Assembly: GCA_026686845.1 (NCBI GenBank)
Contig: JAIVEN010000010.1
Span: 35,686,001-35,750,000, forward strand
Reading direction: 5' to 3'
Length of the DNA stretch: 64,000 nucleotides
Source of the DNA: Adenanthera pavonina
Lineage: Eukaryota; Streptophyta; Magnoliopsida; Fabales; Fabaceae
Shown: positions 36,158 through 48,478 of the stretch, one piece after another
Numbering within the stretch: the stretch's first letter is position 1
Layout of the letters: each line of letters opens with the position of its first letter
Notes under the pieces: model-generated
The model's input: only the letters and a program-made list of their open reading frames with translations
Told to the model about the DNA's origin: nothing
Database searches by the model: none
Program-made: the position numbers and the translations under genes

Positions 36158-37418
36158 TGAATGCATGAATAAGTAGGCAATATCTTAAAATAAATTATCC
36201 AAAACATAATTTAAAAATGAACAATAAATAAATATACCAATAAGTTGACAAAAACATAATCAGGCCAAACGAAGTTGCACCATCTGTTCTCATCAGCACT
36301 CAATTCCTATGAACAACATGTACTTACAGATTAAACATTCAATCAAGGTACATAGTGACCAAATTCTATATGTTCATAGAAACTTCTTACTCAAAATTAT
36401 AAAGATAAAAAATTAAATCTTCATACCAAAAAAAATTATTAACTTTGATATCATGTATATCTGAGATTTAATTAGAAAACTCAGCAACCTTTAGTTTCTT
36501 TGACTCCTACATGACAATGATTCCCCTCAAAAATAAAAATACAGCAAAAGGTATCTGAAAATCTGAGGGAGGTACCAATATATGTACATGTTTTACATTT
36601 CCCAAATTCCTGGTTGTAAAAACAGTATACTGTAAGATAAATTTAAACAGAAGAGTACATCCAACCACAAGGGAAGGAAGTACGAGAGTGTGCAATTGAT
36701 GAATTTTATGTCAAATTTAATTGCTTATTCTTCAAACATTGCACTACCAAACTCTGTTTCTAGAGACGGAAGAAAAACAAACCTCTCGGCAAAAAAATTG
36801 ATCGACTGGTACCAATAGTGATCACAATAAGCACACAGTAGAAAAATTGAGCTCGGACTTTCCACTCAACTCAGTAAAAATATAGTGTCCAAGCCTTCTA
36901 TTCAACTCCCGCAACAAAATCAGCTGTAGCCAGTTAGAAAAAAGCTCTAACCCTTGGACTGCATCTCTTCATGGAGCAATTCTACTTATTAGGACATCTA
37001 AGGCAGCTTCAATGGTGAAACTAAGATATATACGGCTTTGACCATTCACCTGGTAGAAGAAGAGCAAAGGTGAAGTATATTGAAAGAGGATGGAATTACA
37101 TTTAGGAAGGGATGGAACATAGAATAATGAAGGATACATTACAAAGATCCACTATATATAATGGGTATACGAAGAGGCCAAAACATACATATGAAACTAG
37201 CAAACATAGCAATAACACAAAACTGAATGATTGATTATGTAGTTCTCAGGCTAGACTTTAGACTCATAACTAATCAAAGAGCATTGGTTCAAGAAGTAAT
37301 ACCTCTAACCATTCATGGGTAGTCTAACATCTCTAACACAAGGTATACATGCATCAGCTAGCCAAACTAGCTAGTTCAACATAAATAAATGTGTAATTTG
37401 AAAATGAGCTAGAGTGCC
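36158..37418 (-). other. 3' flank and 3'-UTR intron of the frameshifted PPR copy
   Basis: 36275-37418 aligns with the intron of the intact PPR gene (22470-23675). The donor CAAG|GTGAGG is retained at about 37418. 36158-36240 matches the flank near 21890-22030. The tail exon itself appears deleted. Confidence 0.6.
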
Positions 37419-37428
37419 TCACCTTGTT

Positions 37429-39058
37429 TCATTTTTTTAAGAAGCCTCTATCAATCATTTCATGAAGAAGCTTTTCCGCCATATCACTGTCTTTCCCTCC
37501 AAGAACACCTCGAATAATTATTTCATAAGTCACAGCATCAGGTAGGCAGCCATTCTCCTTCATTTTACGAAGCAAAGCCTGTGCTTCATCAAGCAAACCA
37601 TCTTTACAAAGTCCATTGATCATTGCACCATAAGAGTGGACATCCAGACGATAGCCCTTGGCCAACAAATTCTGAAAAAATCTAGTGCAGTAGTTAACCT
37701 ACCACCTTTGCACAAACCATCAACAACTATAGTGTATGTGTACACATCAGGTTGAATTCCTTGGTTGATGATTCGTTTAAACAATGTAATTGCCTCATCA
37801 AGATGCTGACTTTTGCACAATCCATCTAACAGGATATTGTAAGTAATTATACTAGGTTGGAGACCCCTGTCATGCATCTCATAAACAAGATCTTGAACAT
37901 GTGAAATTCTCCCATATTTGAAAAGGCCATCAATTAGAGTGCTGTACGTTATAGTATTGGGCACTTGGTCTTCATTTCATTAAAGAGACTCATGGCTTTA
38001 TCCATCATCTTCATCTTACAATATCCATTGATCAAGATACTATAGCTTGTAATTGTAGGCGACACACCACTTTTGATCATCATATCAAATACTTTGCTCG
38101 ACTCACTAATATTATCAGTCAAACAATATCCATCCATCAAAGCACTGTAAGTGACAACATTAGGTTTCTCATCAAGCTTCACCATCTTAGCAAGCACAGC
38201 AAGAGCATTTATGATCCTTCCTTCTTTACAAAATGCATCAACCAATATAGTAAAGGTATGGGTATTCGGGCTGATGCCTTTCTGTACCATTTCGTTTAGG
38301 AATTGAGTAGCTTGGTGCCCTTGACTCATGCTGTAAAACCCATGAATTAGAGAATTGTAAGTGAAAATGTTAGGAGATATTCCTCGGTCAATCATTTCAT
38401 AATACAAATCTCGTGCCTCAATCACAAGTTCATCTTTACAGAGGCCATCAATGATTGTGCTGTACATAACTACGTCAGGCGTAACTCCAAATCTCTTCAT
38501 CTTCCGGAGCAATTTAATGGCTGATGTTGTTCTTGCTGATTTGCATAACCCATTGATTAACGTGCCATAACTGACAACATCTAACCGAAATCCCTTTGCT
38601 ATCAGTTCGTCATGAAAATGAACCGCTTCTTGAGCATTATTATTGAGACACAGCCCTTTAATTAATGTAGTCAACATTATCGTGTTAGGCTGCCAACCCA
38701 TCTTGAGAATCTTACCCAACACAGAAAAAGCAAAGTCCATCTGAACCAAATGGCAGTAACAATTGATCAAGATGCTCAGAGTGATATAAGACGGCGTGAA
38801 CCCCTTTAACTCTGCTTCTGCCCAGAGTGAAATAGCAGTGGGATAATGTTTCATTTTGGCAACTGATCCTAAAATTTTATTAATTTCAACATTGGAGGGT
38901 TTTGGATGCATGTAAAGCAAGCAATTGAATGAGGAGACAGCATTGTGGATGGTACGAGGATTAGGGGAATGGGTATGCACACAGAACTTGAGAAGGAAGG
39001 ACGATGGAACAAAGAGAGGGTATTTGGGGAAGCCATACCTTGTTGCTGCAGACAACAT
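37429..39058 (-). pseudogene. Rf-like PPR gene with two frameshifts
   Basis: The start at 39058 gives MLSAATRYGFPKYP, parallel to the intact copy, and 369 residues are open to 37949. A deletion of about 5 bases near 37965 (after NEMKTK) shifts the frame. A second one-base loss in an A run at 37675-37680 shifts it again, after which the frame from 37668 runs to the stop at 37429 (RGFLKK). Apart from these two sites all 13 repeats are preserved. It may be a recent pseudogene, may give a truncated eight-repeat protein, or may carry assembly errors. Its repeats 2 to 6 differ from the intact copy at the RNA-contact positions. Confidence 0.85.
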
Positions 39059-41749
39059 ATTGCTTCGATCCAGATTTCCAGTGTCCCTGTGCTTCTCTCT
39101 TGAACCCTTATTCCTTCCTAATCTTTTTAAATAATAAAGTCCCGGTCAGCTTTATCAAATGTTTAAAAAAGGGTTATAAAAATAAAGTTCAGTGAGTTTA
39201 TGTTTAAGTTTATTGAGAAGTAAATAATGATTTTTTTAGCAAAAGAAATACTAGTGTTTCAAATTGAATTTAAAATTTTGTGTTAAAATTTATTGGACTT
39301 AGATAAATTTTCATTGGGTTTAGCGGCTTAAGCTTTCATCTAAAATATTTTTAAACTCAAATATATATAGATTTAGTTAAGTAGAAAAGATATATAAAGG
39401 TCAAAGAGTGCAAAATATAAAAAACTAAAACTTTGTTTAGGATGGAAAGAAGATAGAGAGAGAGAGAGAAATGCTAGAAAAAAAAAAAAAGAAAAATCTA
39501 GATAAGGGCTATCAAGGGTTTTTCTTTTTTTTTTCTCAAAATTTTCTTTTTTCCTATTTCCTATTTTTTATCCAAATAGATAATAAGGGTATCATGTATA
39601 GTTTTCTCCAACTAAATATGAGAAGAAGGATCATGTAAGAGATTATTAAGAAAAAATTTGTTCAGTGCAAACTATTCGATTATAGCAGTTCAAACGCTCT
39701 AGAAAAACATTCAAGAAGGGATGGATCCTAAAGTAGCTGTGGTTTTTGAATTCGCCAGAATAAAAATAATCACATTTTGGTGCATATCTATTATTATTTG
39801 TATAAAAAAAATGTATTAGCTTTATAACACTTATTATTAGTATTTCTAAATATGCACTATATTGTTTAATATCAATATTGCGTTCCCTTTTCTAATTCAT
39901 GTTATATGTATTTAGGGCATGCATTCAACTTTTTAATTCGGCTTGGTCTAAAACCCGAATAAATTGAAATGATGTCAAAAAAAATCGCCGTACCTAAATG
40001 TTTAGAAGAGCAAAATCGAAATATTTTGGGTTATAATCAACCTTTATAATTCAGTTTGAAATTTTGATTAAAGTAAAATGATACAAATGGTGAAAAACAA
40101 TCCAAAAGCTTCCAAAACATAAAAAGAAAAAAAACAAAGGCATGCAAAACATTAAAAAAACTTAGAATTATATATAATTCAAATATTCCATCCAAATCAC
40201 ATAAAAAAATATTCCTATATAAAAAATATAAAAAATCCAAAATAATAATGACCTTAATAATAACATCATTCATAAAAATATTCATGACATTGAATTAAAA
40301 AATAATATTAAAAAATCAAAATTCAAATCTATTATTAAAAATGATAAGAAAATTATAAAAAATTAAAAATACTACATTTTGATCTTGCATAACCTCAAAA
40401 AACATAATAAGATACTAAAGTAAACAATTAATAAAAATAAAAAATAAAAAATTTGATTCAATTCAGTCTATTTAGATTTATTTTAAAATTAAAATCAAAT
40501 AGAATCAATATAACCGAATTTTTTTAAAAAATTAAGGGAACCAAATAGAATAATCAGATAGATTGAACTTAATTTGGCTCGGTACTCAATTTTACTTTGA
40601 TTTTGTACACCCCTATATGAAAAATATATAAAAAATTACATGAGTTAATGGTGAAGATATTTTGTCATGTCAATTTCTAAAAAACAAAGTATAGCATGCA
40701 TGAAATTTATTTGAAATAAGTTAATCATAAAAAGTATATATTAATTGTCCAAACAATATGTGTAAAATTTATATATTTATACTAAATTATGTTAATTTTA
40801 AATCACTATACGGCTTACATGTATTGAAATTTGACAATACGCTTTCTATAAAAGCAAATCAAAACTTACATAGCAATCAATTTTTTACTCTTTTAATTTC
40901 TATCTAATTCCTAACAACTAATTGACTCAACTAGAAAAATTGTCCATATGGATTTGGTGTGGATGTAGTCAATGTTTCAAATTCCGAACAAAAAAAAATG
41001 ATTGTGATATGTTAATCATTTTTATTTATAATAATTATTAAGTATAATACCATTATTATTTTGTATCATTTTTTAACAATATGAAATATAATGATTAATA
41101 AAAAATCATACAAATTAATATATTTGAATCACTGAAAGAATGACTTGAAGTTTATATTATATTTATAAAATTATCTCAAATCTTATTAAGACGCATATAT
41201 ATAATAATAATAATATTTATCATTGATCTCTTTCTCATCATTCTCATTTCTTTCACTATATAGAGTCATCCCCTAATCTCTCAACTACATCAAGCTATCC
41301 TCCCAATCTCTTTATAGCCTAAGAATTTTTAATTTTTTCTATTGGAGACTTTGAATTTAACAATGGTGAATAATTTTTCCCTAACAGATTGTAATTGTAA
41401 TCTTATATATTTATAAAGAATAATAAACAAAAAATCTCATTGTATAAAGGCTATTTGGGAAAAAATATTTAAAGTTTATTCAAAAACATTTTGTACTTTT
41501 TAATTTGGAGTAATTTTATATTTTTTGTCTAAATTAAATTATAAAGATAATATGAAAAAAATGTTAGAAACCATTCTATTTCATTAATTTTATAATAATT
41601 CTCAAATAATGGTTAAATGAAATCGTTCATTTCCATTCTAAAACTCTTAAACAATGGAACATTATGTTCCATTTCATTCCGCTTTCTTCTATTAATGATC
41701 ATTCCATTCCATACCATATTAAACTCCCAAATATACCGTAACTAATCTT
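39059..41749. other. AT-rich intergenic DNA, in part the flank of a lost RLP gene
   Basis: 39710-41110 aligns by eye with 53520-55060, the downstream flank of the RLP at 48479 (shared TTCCAAAAC, GGCATGCAAAACATT, TTTTGTCATGTCAATTTCTA). This suggests an RLP unit once lay to the left. No gene is seen. Confidence 0.5.
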
Positions 41750-42205
41750 AGTACTTTCTCTTGGCCATGTTTAATGTGTATATATATATTACCTAGTAGA
41801 CTCACCAACCTTTTTTCTTTAAAATATTATTCAGTAGTGGAATGTATGATGAATTTCTTATAGGAAAAATTTCATGTGGAAACAAACCAAGGTCTTAATG
41901 GGTATTTACCTGAGTTTCACTCAAGTGGCCTGTTAAAGTTTCTTAGTCTCCAAGGCACAAGCTTTTTTGGTTAGAAAGCTCACTACTAATTGGTGATGTT
42001 ACGTATAAGGCTATGCAAGTTTTCAGGGCCTATTCCTTCTTCACTTAGCAATCTCAATAAGCTCATGCAAGTATTTGGATTTTGGATATAGAGATTTCAA
42101 GGGCAATCTCATTTCTTCCTTATCAAACCTCACCCAATTAACTGTCTTTTGGTAGGCATACTCTGAATGGTAAGTTAAATAGGTTGTCTTATTTGAACCT
42201 AGTTA
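41750..42205 (+). pseudogene. RLP pseudogene fragment
   Basis: It matches the middle of the RLP genes (cf. 44225-44710), with phrases for GYLPEFHSSG, LRLCKFSGPIPSSLSNLNKL and SLSNLTQL-like coding, but broken by stops and indels throughout. It has the same insertion-like changes as 56878-57345, so these two fragments are sisters. Confidence 0.8.
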
Positions 42206-43531
42206 ATCACTTAATTACCTCCTATTTCGGTGAAGATTGCATCATATGCCATCTAATGCATAGCATTATTTTGCAATTCATTTATTCCAATCAACGCCAA
42301 TTCATCTTTCACGTGTTTCCTTCGTCAACCACATCAACTATTATTAGACGTCGTCATACCATGTGTACATGATAGAAACTAAATTGTTAATGATTTGAAA
42401 GTTCAAGCAGTGATTTAAGAAAATTTGAAGTTCAAGGACAATATTACAGATTGATGTATATAGTTTAGGAATTAAATAATTAATTTCCCCCTTTTTTTGA
42501 ATCATGTGACTTTAACTTGTAAAAATGTTATCTGCAAACCCTGATATAATTTTTTTTTTTAGGTTATCACAACACAAGCTGCCTTTTTTTATTTGCTTTA
42601 TAAGTTATTTGTTCATTTTAAAGTAGCTATCATTTTAAGGTTTTAAATTTGTTTTTATTTTTTACCCGAAAAAAGTTTTAAATTTGTTTAAATATAATTG
42701 TTATTTTAAAATTCTAGTGTGAAACATTAATTATTACTATGTAATTTTATCTTTTATTAATTCTTCATTCATGAGAAGAATGAATATGTAAGAGATTATA
42801 TAATAGAATTAATAGAACGGTGTTTTGACTAAAATATAATTAAAAAGTTTTGAAATCTAAATTATTTAATATTTTTTTAAAACTTTCATGTATTACACTA
42901 AATAACAACTATTTTAAAATAGAGAAAACAATAACTAATTTTTAGTTTAATTAATATCATTCAATCAAAAGTGATATAGATACGATTCATTAAAATTTTT
43001 GGCATCAACGAAAAAGCCCGAAGGCTGAAATAGACAAACAATGGCTCAGAATAAATAATTCAACCCACAGCACCGCTGGACTTAGAAAGTTGAGGATGCC
43101 ATAACTCACAGGTAACTTGACAAGCGAATGAAAACAACATTGGATCGTGCTGACTGAAGTATTTGAAGCTTTCTGCGCAGATAGCCAATATCTCTTGACT
43201 AGTGATAAGGTTGCATCTTGAATGTCTTGCTCTATTTATCGATAATGTGCCTCGGCTGCACCGTAAAGTCCAAGTACTTTGTGGAAAATGAGCAGTAGTT
43301 TGTTTAATTTCAAGTCTTGCAATGGATCATTCTCAACGTAAGAGTTGCGGTGCAGCGAAGAGCCAGAGATGCAATTTAAATTTGTTCAACAGGCATTCTG
43401 GACATAATAAAGTCTCAATTTCTATCTACGCAATTGCTTGTAATCATTACCACACAATCTTCACCATACAAGGACAAATAGGATCACCATGTGTTTTGAC
43501 ATTTCTTCACAAGCAAACAATATATCTCTTG
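42206..43531. other. Upstream region of the broken RLP copy
   Basis: 42600-43000 aligns with 57345-57790. 43035-43195 aligns with 48065-48230 and 58755-58920 (GAACTTGACAAGCGAATG...). 43200-43490 is unique to this copy and replaces the upstream DNA shared by the two intact copies. A TTGAC core (possible WRKY site) is at 43496-43500. Confidence 0.5.
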
Positions 43532-43539
43532 TATTTAAA
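43532..43539 (+). promoter_or_regulatory. TATA-like box of broken RLP copy (TATTTAAA)
   Basis: Aligned with TATATAAA of the two intact copies, one base differs. It stands 78 bp before the usable ATG at 43617. Confidence 0.5.
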
Positions 43540-43616
43540 ACCTGATTCGTGTGCTTCACCATTCATCTATCTCTCAACTCTCTCGTTCTAAAGCTCAAGT
43601 TTCATATATCGGACTA

Positions 43617-46466
43617 ATGCGGTTCCTTGCTAATTCTATGTTTAATCTTCTCTTGTATTCTCTGTTCACATTTACAGTCATTAAATGTTTTGTTTCCGTG
43701 CAGCCTGCACCATGTCGTGAAGCTGAAAGTTCTGCCTTGCTGCAATTTAAGCAAAGCTTTGTCATCTCAAAGTTCGCTTCTGAAAGTCCTCTCAGTTTTC
43801 CTAAAACAGATTCTTGGATTCCAAGCTCAGACTGCTGCTCATGGCTTGGTGTGAAATGTGATGAGCAAACAGGCCATGTCATTGACCTTAACATTAGCAG
43901 CAGTCAGATTTATGGTTCCATTGGAGCAAACAGCTCTCTCTTTAATCTTTCACAGCTTCAAAGGCTTAACCTTTCTGATAATCACTTCAATTACTCTCAA
44001 ATTCCATCAAGCTTGGCTCATCTTTCAAGGCTTACCCATTTGGACTTTTCTAGGTCCAAAGTTTCAGGTGAAATCCCTGAAGAAATTTCACAACTATCCA
44101 ACTTGTTGTTTCTTGAATTGTGCTGTAACTATATTCCATCATATCCTTCAATCATGATCCATCCGCTGCATCTCAAGCAGCGAAACCTGAGAAGCATAGT
44201 TCAAAACTTAACTAGCCTTCAAGTACTTTCTCTTACCTTTGTTGATATCTCATCTCCAGTACCTAATACACTCTCCAATCTGTCTTCTTTGCGATATCTT
44301 TCTCTATGGGACAGTGGAGTGTATGGTGAATTTCCCGCTGGAATATTTCATCTCCCAAATTTAAAACATCTCCATGTGGGAGAAAATCATGGTCTCACTG
44401 GGTATTTGCCTGAGTTTAACTCAAGTGGACCCTTACAGTTTTTAAATCTCCGATTCACAAGTTTCCAAGGGAATCTACCAACTTCAATTGGAAACCTCAA
44501 TGCTTTGATGATGTTAGATGTGAGGCTATGCATGTTTACAGGATCTATTCCTTCTTCACTTAGCAATCTCAGTGAGCTAATGTATTTGGATCTTGGATAT
44601 AACCATTTCAAGGGCAATCTCACTTCTTCCTTATCAAACCTCACCCAATTAACTTACCTATCTTTTGGTAACAATGATATTACCAGCGTCGATATATCCT
44701 GGATTGGTAAGCTAAATAGGCTGTCTTCTTTGGATCTGAGCTAAATGAATATAGGTAGTGATATCCCAAATTCTTTTGCAAACCTCACTCGACTCTCATA
44801 TTTAGCAATAAATTCAAGTAACTTACTTGGTCAAATTCCGGCTTGGATAATGAACTTCTCCAATTTATATTATCTGGATCTTTCAAGCAACAAGCTTCAT
44901 GGGACAATCCCACACTCACTTTTCTCCCTAGAGTTTCTCAGCTTTCTTTATCTGGGCGGAAACCACTTGGTTGGACAATTAGAACTTAACATGTTTTTTT
45001 CGAGTTTCAAATGGTTAACTGATCTTTCTTTGTCATATAACAATCTGTCACTGCTCACCAAACCAAGTCCTGTCAATGCAAGTCTTGCCATGAATGTTAG
45101 ATCGTTATTTTTGGCTTCTTGCAATATGAATAAGTTTCCAGAACTTCCGAAAGACCAAGACCAGTTGGAACAACTTGGCTTGTCAGGCAATAAAATACAC
45201 GATACCCTCCCAAGTTGGATACAGTGGAAGGAAAATCTTTGGGTATTATTAGTTTCCAACAATATGTTACTGGGAGGAATTCCCCCAGGGATCTGCAATC
45301 TGAAATCTCTAGAGTTCCTTGAATTATACCATAACAACTTAAGTAGCATCATTCCGCCCTGTTTAGGAACCTTCAGCAAAAAGTTGCAGACACTCAAGCT
45401 GGGAAACAACCAGTTGTTCGGCTTCATTCCTCAAACTTTCATGAAAGGAAGTGCCCTCAAGATGATCGATTTTAGCCAAAACAATTTACAGGGTCAGCTT
45501 CCTGAAGCATTAGGCAATTGCAGAATGTTAGATTATCTTGATGTCAGCAACAACCAGATCAATGGTTCTTTTCCTTTCTGGTTGGGAAATCTACCTGAGT
45601 TAAAAGTTCTCGTGCTACGTTCTAATAAGTTTTCTGGAGTCATAAGCAGCCCAAGAACTTGCACATTTCCCAAGCTGCACATCATTGACCTTTCCCAAAA
45701 TGATTTCTCAGGAAACTTGCCTTCAGAATTAATTCACAACTGGGAAACCATGAGGGATTCCAACATGAATCAGCTCAAGTATGAGTTGTGGTATCACTAT
45801 TACAAGGAAATTGGAGGCAGCTGGGGCCTGAATTACCTTTATTCGTTCACAATTTTCAATAAAGGCAAGCTCATGGTTTATGAGAAGCTCCAACAACTTT
45901 ACTTCTTCGTGGCCATTGATCTCTCAAGCAACAAACTTGGTGGAGAAATCCCAGAAAACATCGGAGACTTGAAGGGGCTTGTTTTACTCAATCTGTCTAA
46001 CAACTTGTTCACCGGTTGTATTCCATCTTCTTTGGGAAAGTTATCTCAACTTGAGGCATTAGACCTTTCTCACAACATTTTGTCAGGGAAGATTCCTCAA
46101 GAACTGACACAACTCAACTTCCTTGAATTCCTCAATCTGTCCTATAACGATCTTTCGGGTCCTGTACCTCAAAATCCTCAGTTCGACACATTTGAAAGCA
46201 ATTCCTTCGAGGGAAATCAAGGACTGTGTGGGATGCAATTGTTGAAGAAATGCGAAGATCATCATGGAAAGCATGTGACAGCTCCACCATCAGCTTCTGC
46301 GGACGATGAAGAGTCCCTATTTGAATTTGACTGGAAAGCAATTGTGATTGGATATGGAGGTGGGCTTGCTTTTGGACTGGCTATGGGAAGCACTTTTATT
46401 TCAGAGAAGCATGCATTGCTTTTCCTTGAAAGGCTTCACATAAGAAGAGTCAAGAAGAGATATTGA
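43617..46466 (+). pseudogene. LRR receptor-like protein (Cf-9 type), start lost and one nonsense codon
   Basis: It is nearly identical to the gene at 48479 but with three lesions. The usual start reads ATC at about 43608. The TATA box is altered. TAA at 44742-44744 replaces the TCA serine codon of its sister. From the next in-frame ATG (43617) it would give 375 residues: signal peptide, LRRNT cap and about 11 LRRs, a soluble fragment. Beyond the stop, 573 codons remain open to 46466: more LRRs, the island domain, acidic linker, TM helix and tail. The C-terminus ends KKRY, a dilysine (KKxx) motif missing from the intact copies. The open remainder suggests recent loss. Confidence 0.92.
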
Positions 46467-48064
46467 CAAACAAGAACTGTGGTTTGCCCATTGCTGTACT
46501 GGAGTAAATAATCTTCATGTCGGGGAAGTGTTTGTAAAATTTTGTATGTGTGTATACTATATTGTCATGTTGATGTTTCTATTTTGCTAATGTTTCTTGT
46601 TATATGGGTAAGATAATTAAATGAGATGATTACATGAGAGGTCATTTATATATTACACATTCAGCAAACTTCAGATATGTTTAAAGTCTTTCCAATATAA
46701 ATTGGTATTTCTTCTCCTATTGCTATGGTTATTCATGAATTATTTACCATATGGGCTTTTAGACAGATTGGTATTATTCGTTTTTAGGTTTGTCCACAAA
46801 AGATTATTCTTGGGGATGTGTTTTGATTGATTATATAATTTAAAAAGGTTATTTTTCTAATATATACTGTTATATTCATGCCTTATATTCTTGGGGAAAA
46901 AAAGCTCATAGTTATAACTGCTTAGCATAAGTCATTTCAATTTGACCTGTTTTTTTCTTTTTTATTTGTGGTAATCTGTTTTTCTATTTTCTATTATTTG
47001 CTTTCGATACAAGAGGAGCCTTCTTGATTAACGTATTATAATTAATTAGCCATTCAAAAGCGCTCAAACTTCCATCCCTTTATCTAAACAGGGATTAAGA
47101 TTCTTGAATGCTCTAAATAGTTTGTGAGACTCTGATTCTTCTTCGTAATCCATCAAGATTTTGAATTCAAATATATGTGAAGCCTACACACATATATGCA
47201 TTTGTATATATGTATCTGTGTATATATCTATGGCGTCATCCTAATCGACATTCTAAGGGGGAGGAGGAAGGAGGGGAAAAGAAGGAGGAGGAGGAGAAAG
47301 AAGGAGGGAAGAAGAGGAGAGAGAGGGAGAAAATGGGAGGGAGGAGGGAGGAAGGGAGAAAAAGATGGAGGGGTAAAATTGTCTTTTCACCGTGTAACGA
47401 TATTTACAAGAAGGTATCTGGTGTCTTATAGTTTTTATACAAGTTTAAGATATAATTTCTTGATAATATTTTAGGAGGGAACATTCTAAGAGGAGCAAAT
47501 ACAGAAGAAATGGTGTGAGGGGGCAATGAGTTATAACTAAATTCTACAATAACACTTCAATTTATGCTTAAAATGAGTGGTTTGGTTACTATTTATGCAT
47601 GTATATGACCTTAAATGCGATTCTTATTGGACTAAATTATATAATTTCTTTATTTTAGCTTCTATATTCATAAAGAAATTTAGCAAAAAAAAAAATTCTT
47701 TTTAGGGGTGTGCCAAGGGGGGGTTGCTGGGACTCCTCTCACTATACATCTTTGTCTGCCGCCACTGCTCGGAGGGATCTCCAAATGGATCATCTTGTAG
47801 TTGTGGTTTTTCAATATGCCAGAATGAGAAAAATAAAACTTTGTTGTATATATTTTTTTTTGGCCTGAAATTTTGTTGTATATATATTATTACATTCATA
47901 AAAAATGTATTAGCTTTCTAGCACGCATTATTAGTATTTTCAATATGCACAATATTGTTTAATATTAATATTGCATTTTCTTTTCTAATTTGTCTTATAT
48001 ATATATATATATTTAGTGCATTCATTTTTTTAATTTGATTCTTTTTAAAAGCAAATAAATCAAA
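46467..48064. other. 3' flank of broken RLP copy
   Basis: Aligns with 51326-53830 downstream of the next copy, except that about 890 bp (equivalent to 52080-52966) are missing here. It contains the polypurine tract. 47700-48060 matches 53440-53830. No gene. Confidence 0.55.
47255..47373 (+). repeat. Polypurine tract
   Basis: 119 bases of A and G with only two T interruptions (47334, 47366). Duplicated at 52993-53112 downstream of the second RLP. Apparent Lys/Glu/Arg frames here are low complexity, not genes. Confidence 0.85.
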
Positions 48065-48403
48065 AATCAACTCACACCACCACTGGACCTAGAAAGTTGA
48101 GGGTGCCATCCATAACTCACAGGGAACTTGACAAGCGAATGAAAACAACCTTGGATCGTGCTGACTGAAGTATTTGAAGCTTTCTACCCAAACAGCCTTA
48201 TCTCTTGACTAGTGATAAGGTTGCACATTGTGTCTATTTCTCCTCACGCATAATGCGGGCAGCAATGAACTTTTGCCCAATTGGGGATGCCGTAACTCAG
48301 GGAACTTGACAAACGACTAATGAATAGAAACAACCACGGACAGTGCTAACTGAAGGTCGCCTTGTGGTTTGACGTTTCGGCAGAAACAGCCAAATATCTC
48401 TTG
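48065..48403 (+). promoter_or_regulatory. Upstream region of the second RLP
   Basis: It aligns with 58755-59170 upstream of the third RLP, the main difference being one copy (48313-48346) of a 33-bp unit present three times there. A TTGAC core is at 48369-48373. No coding signal. Confidence 0.5.
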
Positions 48404-48411
48404 TATATAAA
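48404..48411 (+). promoter_or_regulatory. TATA box of the second RLP
   Basis: TATATAAA, 75 bp before the ATG at 48479, is conserved at 59171-59178 in the third RLP. Confidence 0.65.
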
Positions 48412-48478
48412 ACCTGATTGGTGTGCCTCACCATTCATCTATCTCTCAACGCTCTAGTTCTAAGCTCAACTTTCATAT

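Noticed and set aside
44745..46466. 573-codon open frame starting with ATG, read as its own gene
   Set aside because: It is the in-phase continuation of the RLP after a single nonsense codon. It lacks a promoter and a signal peptide.
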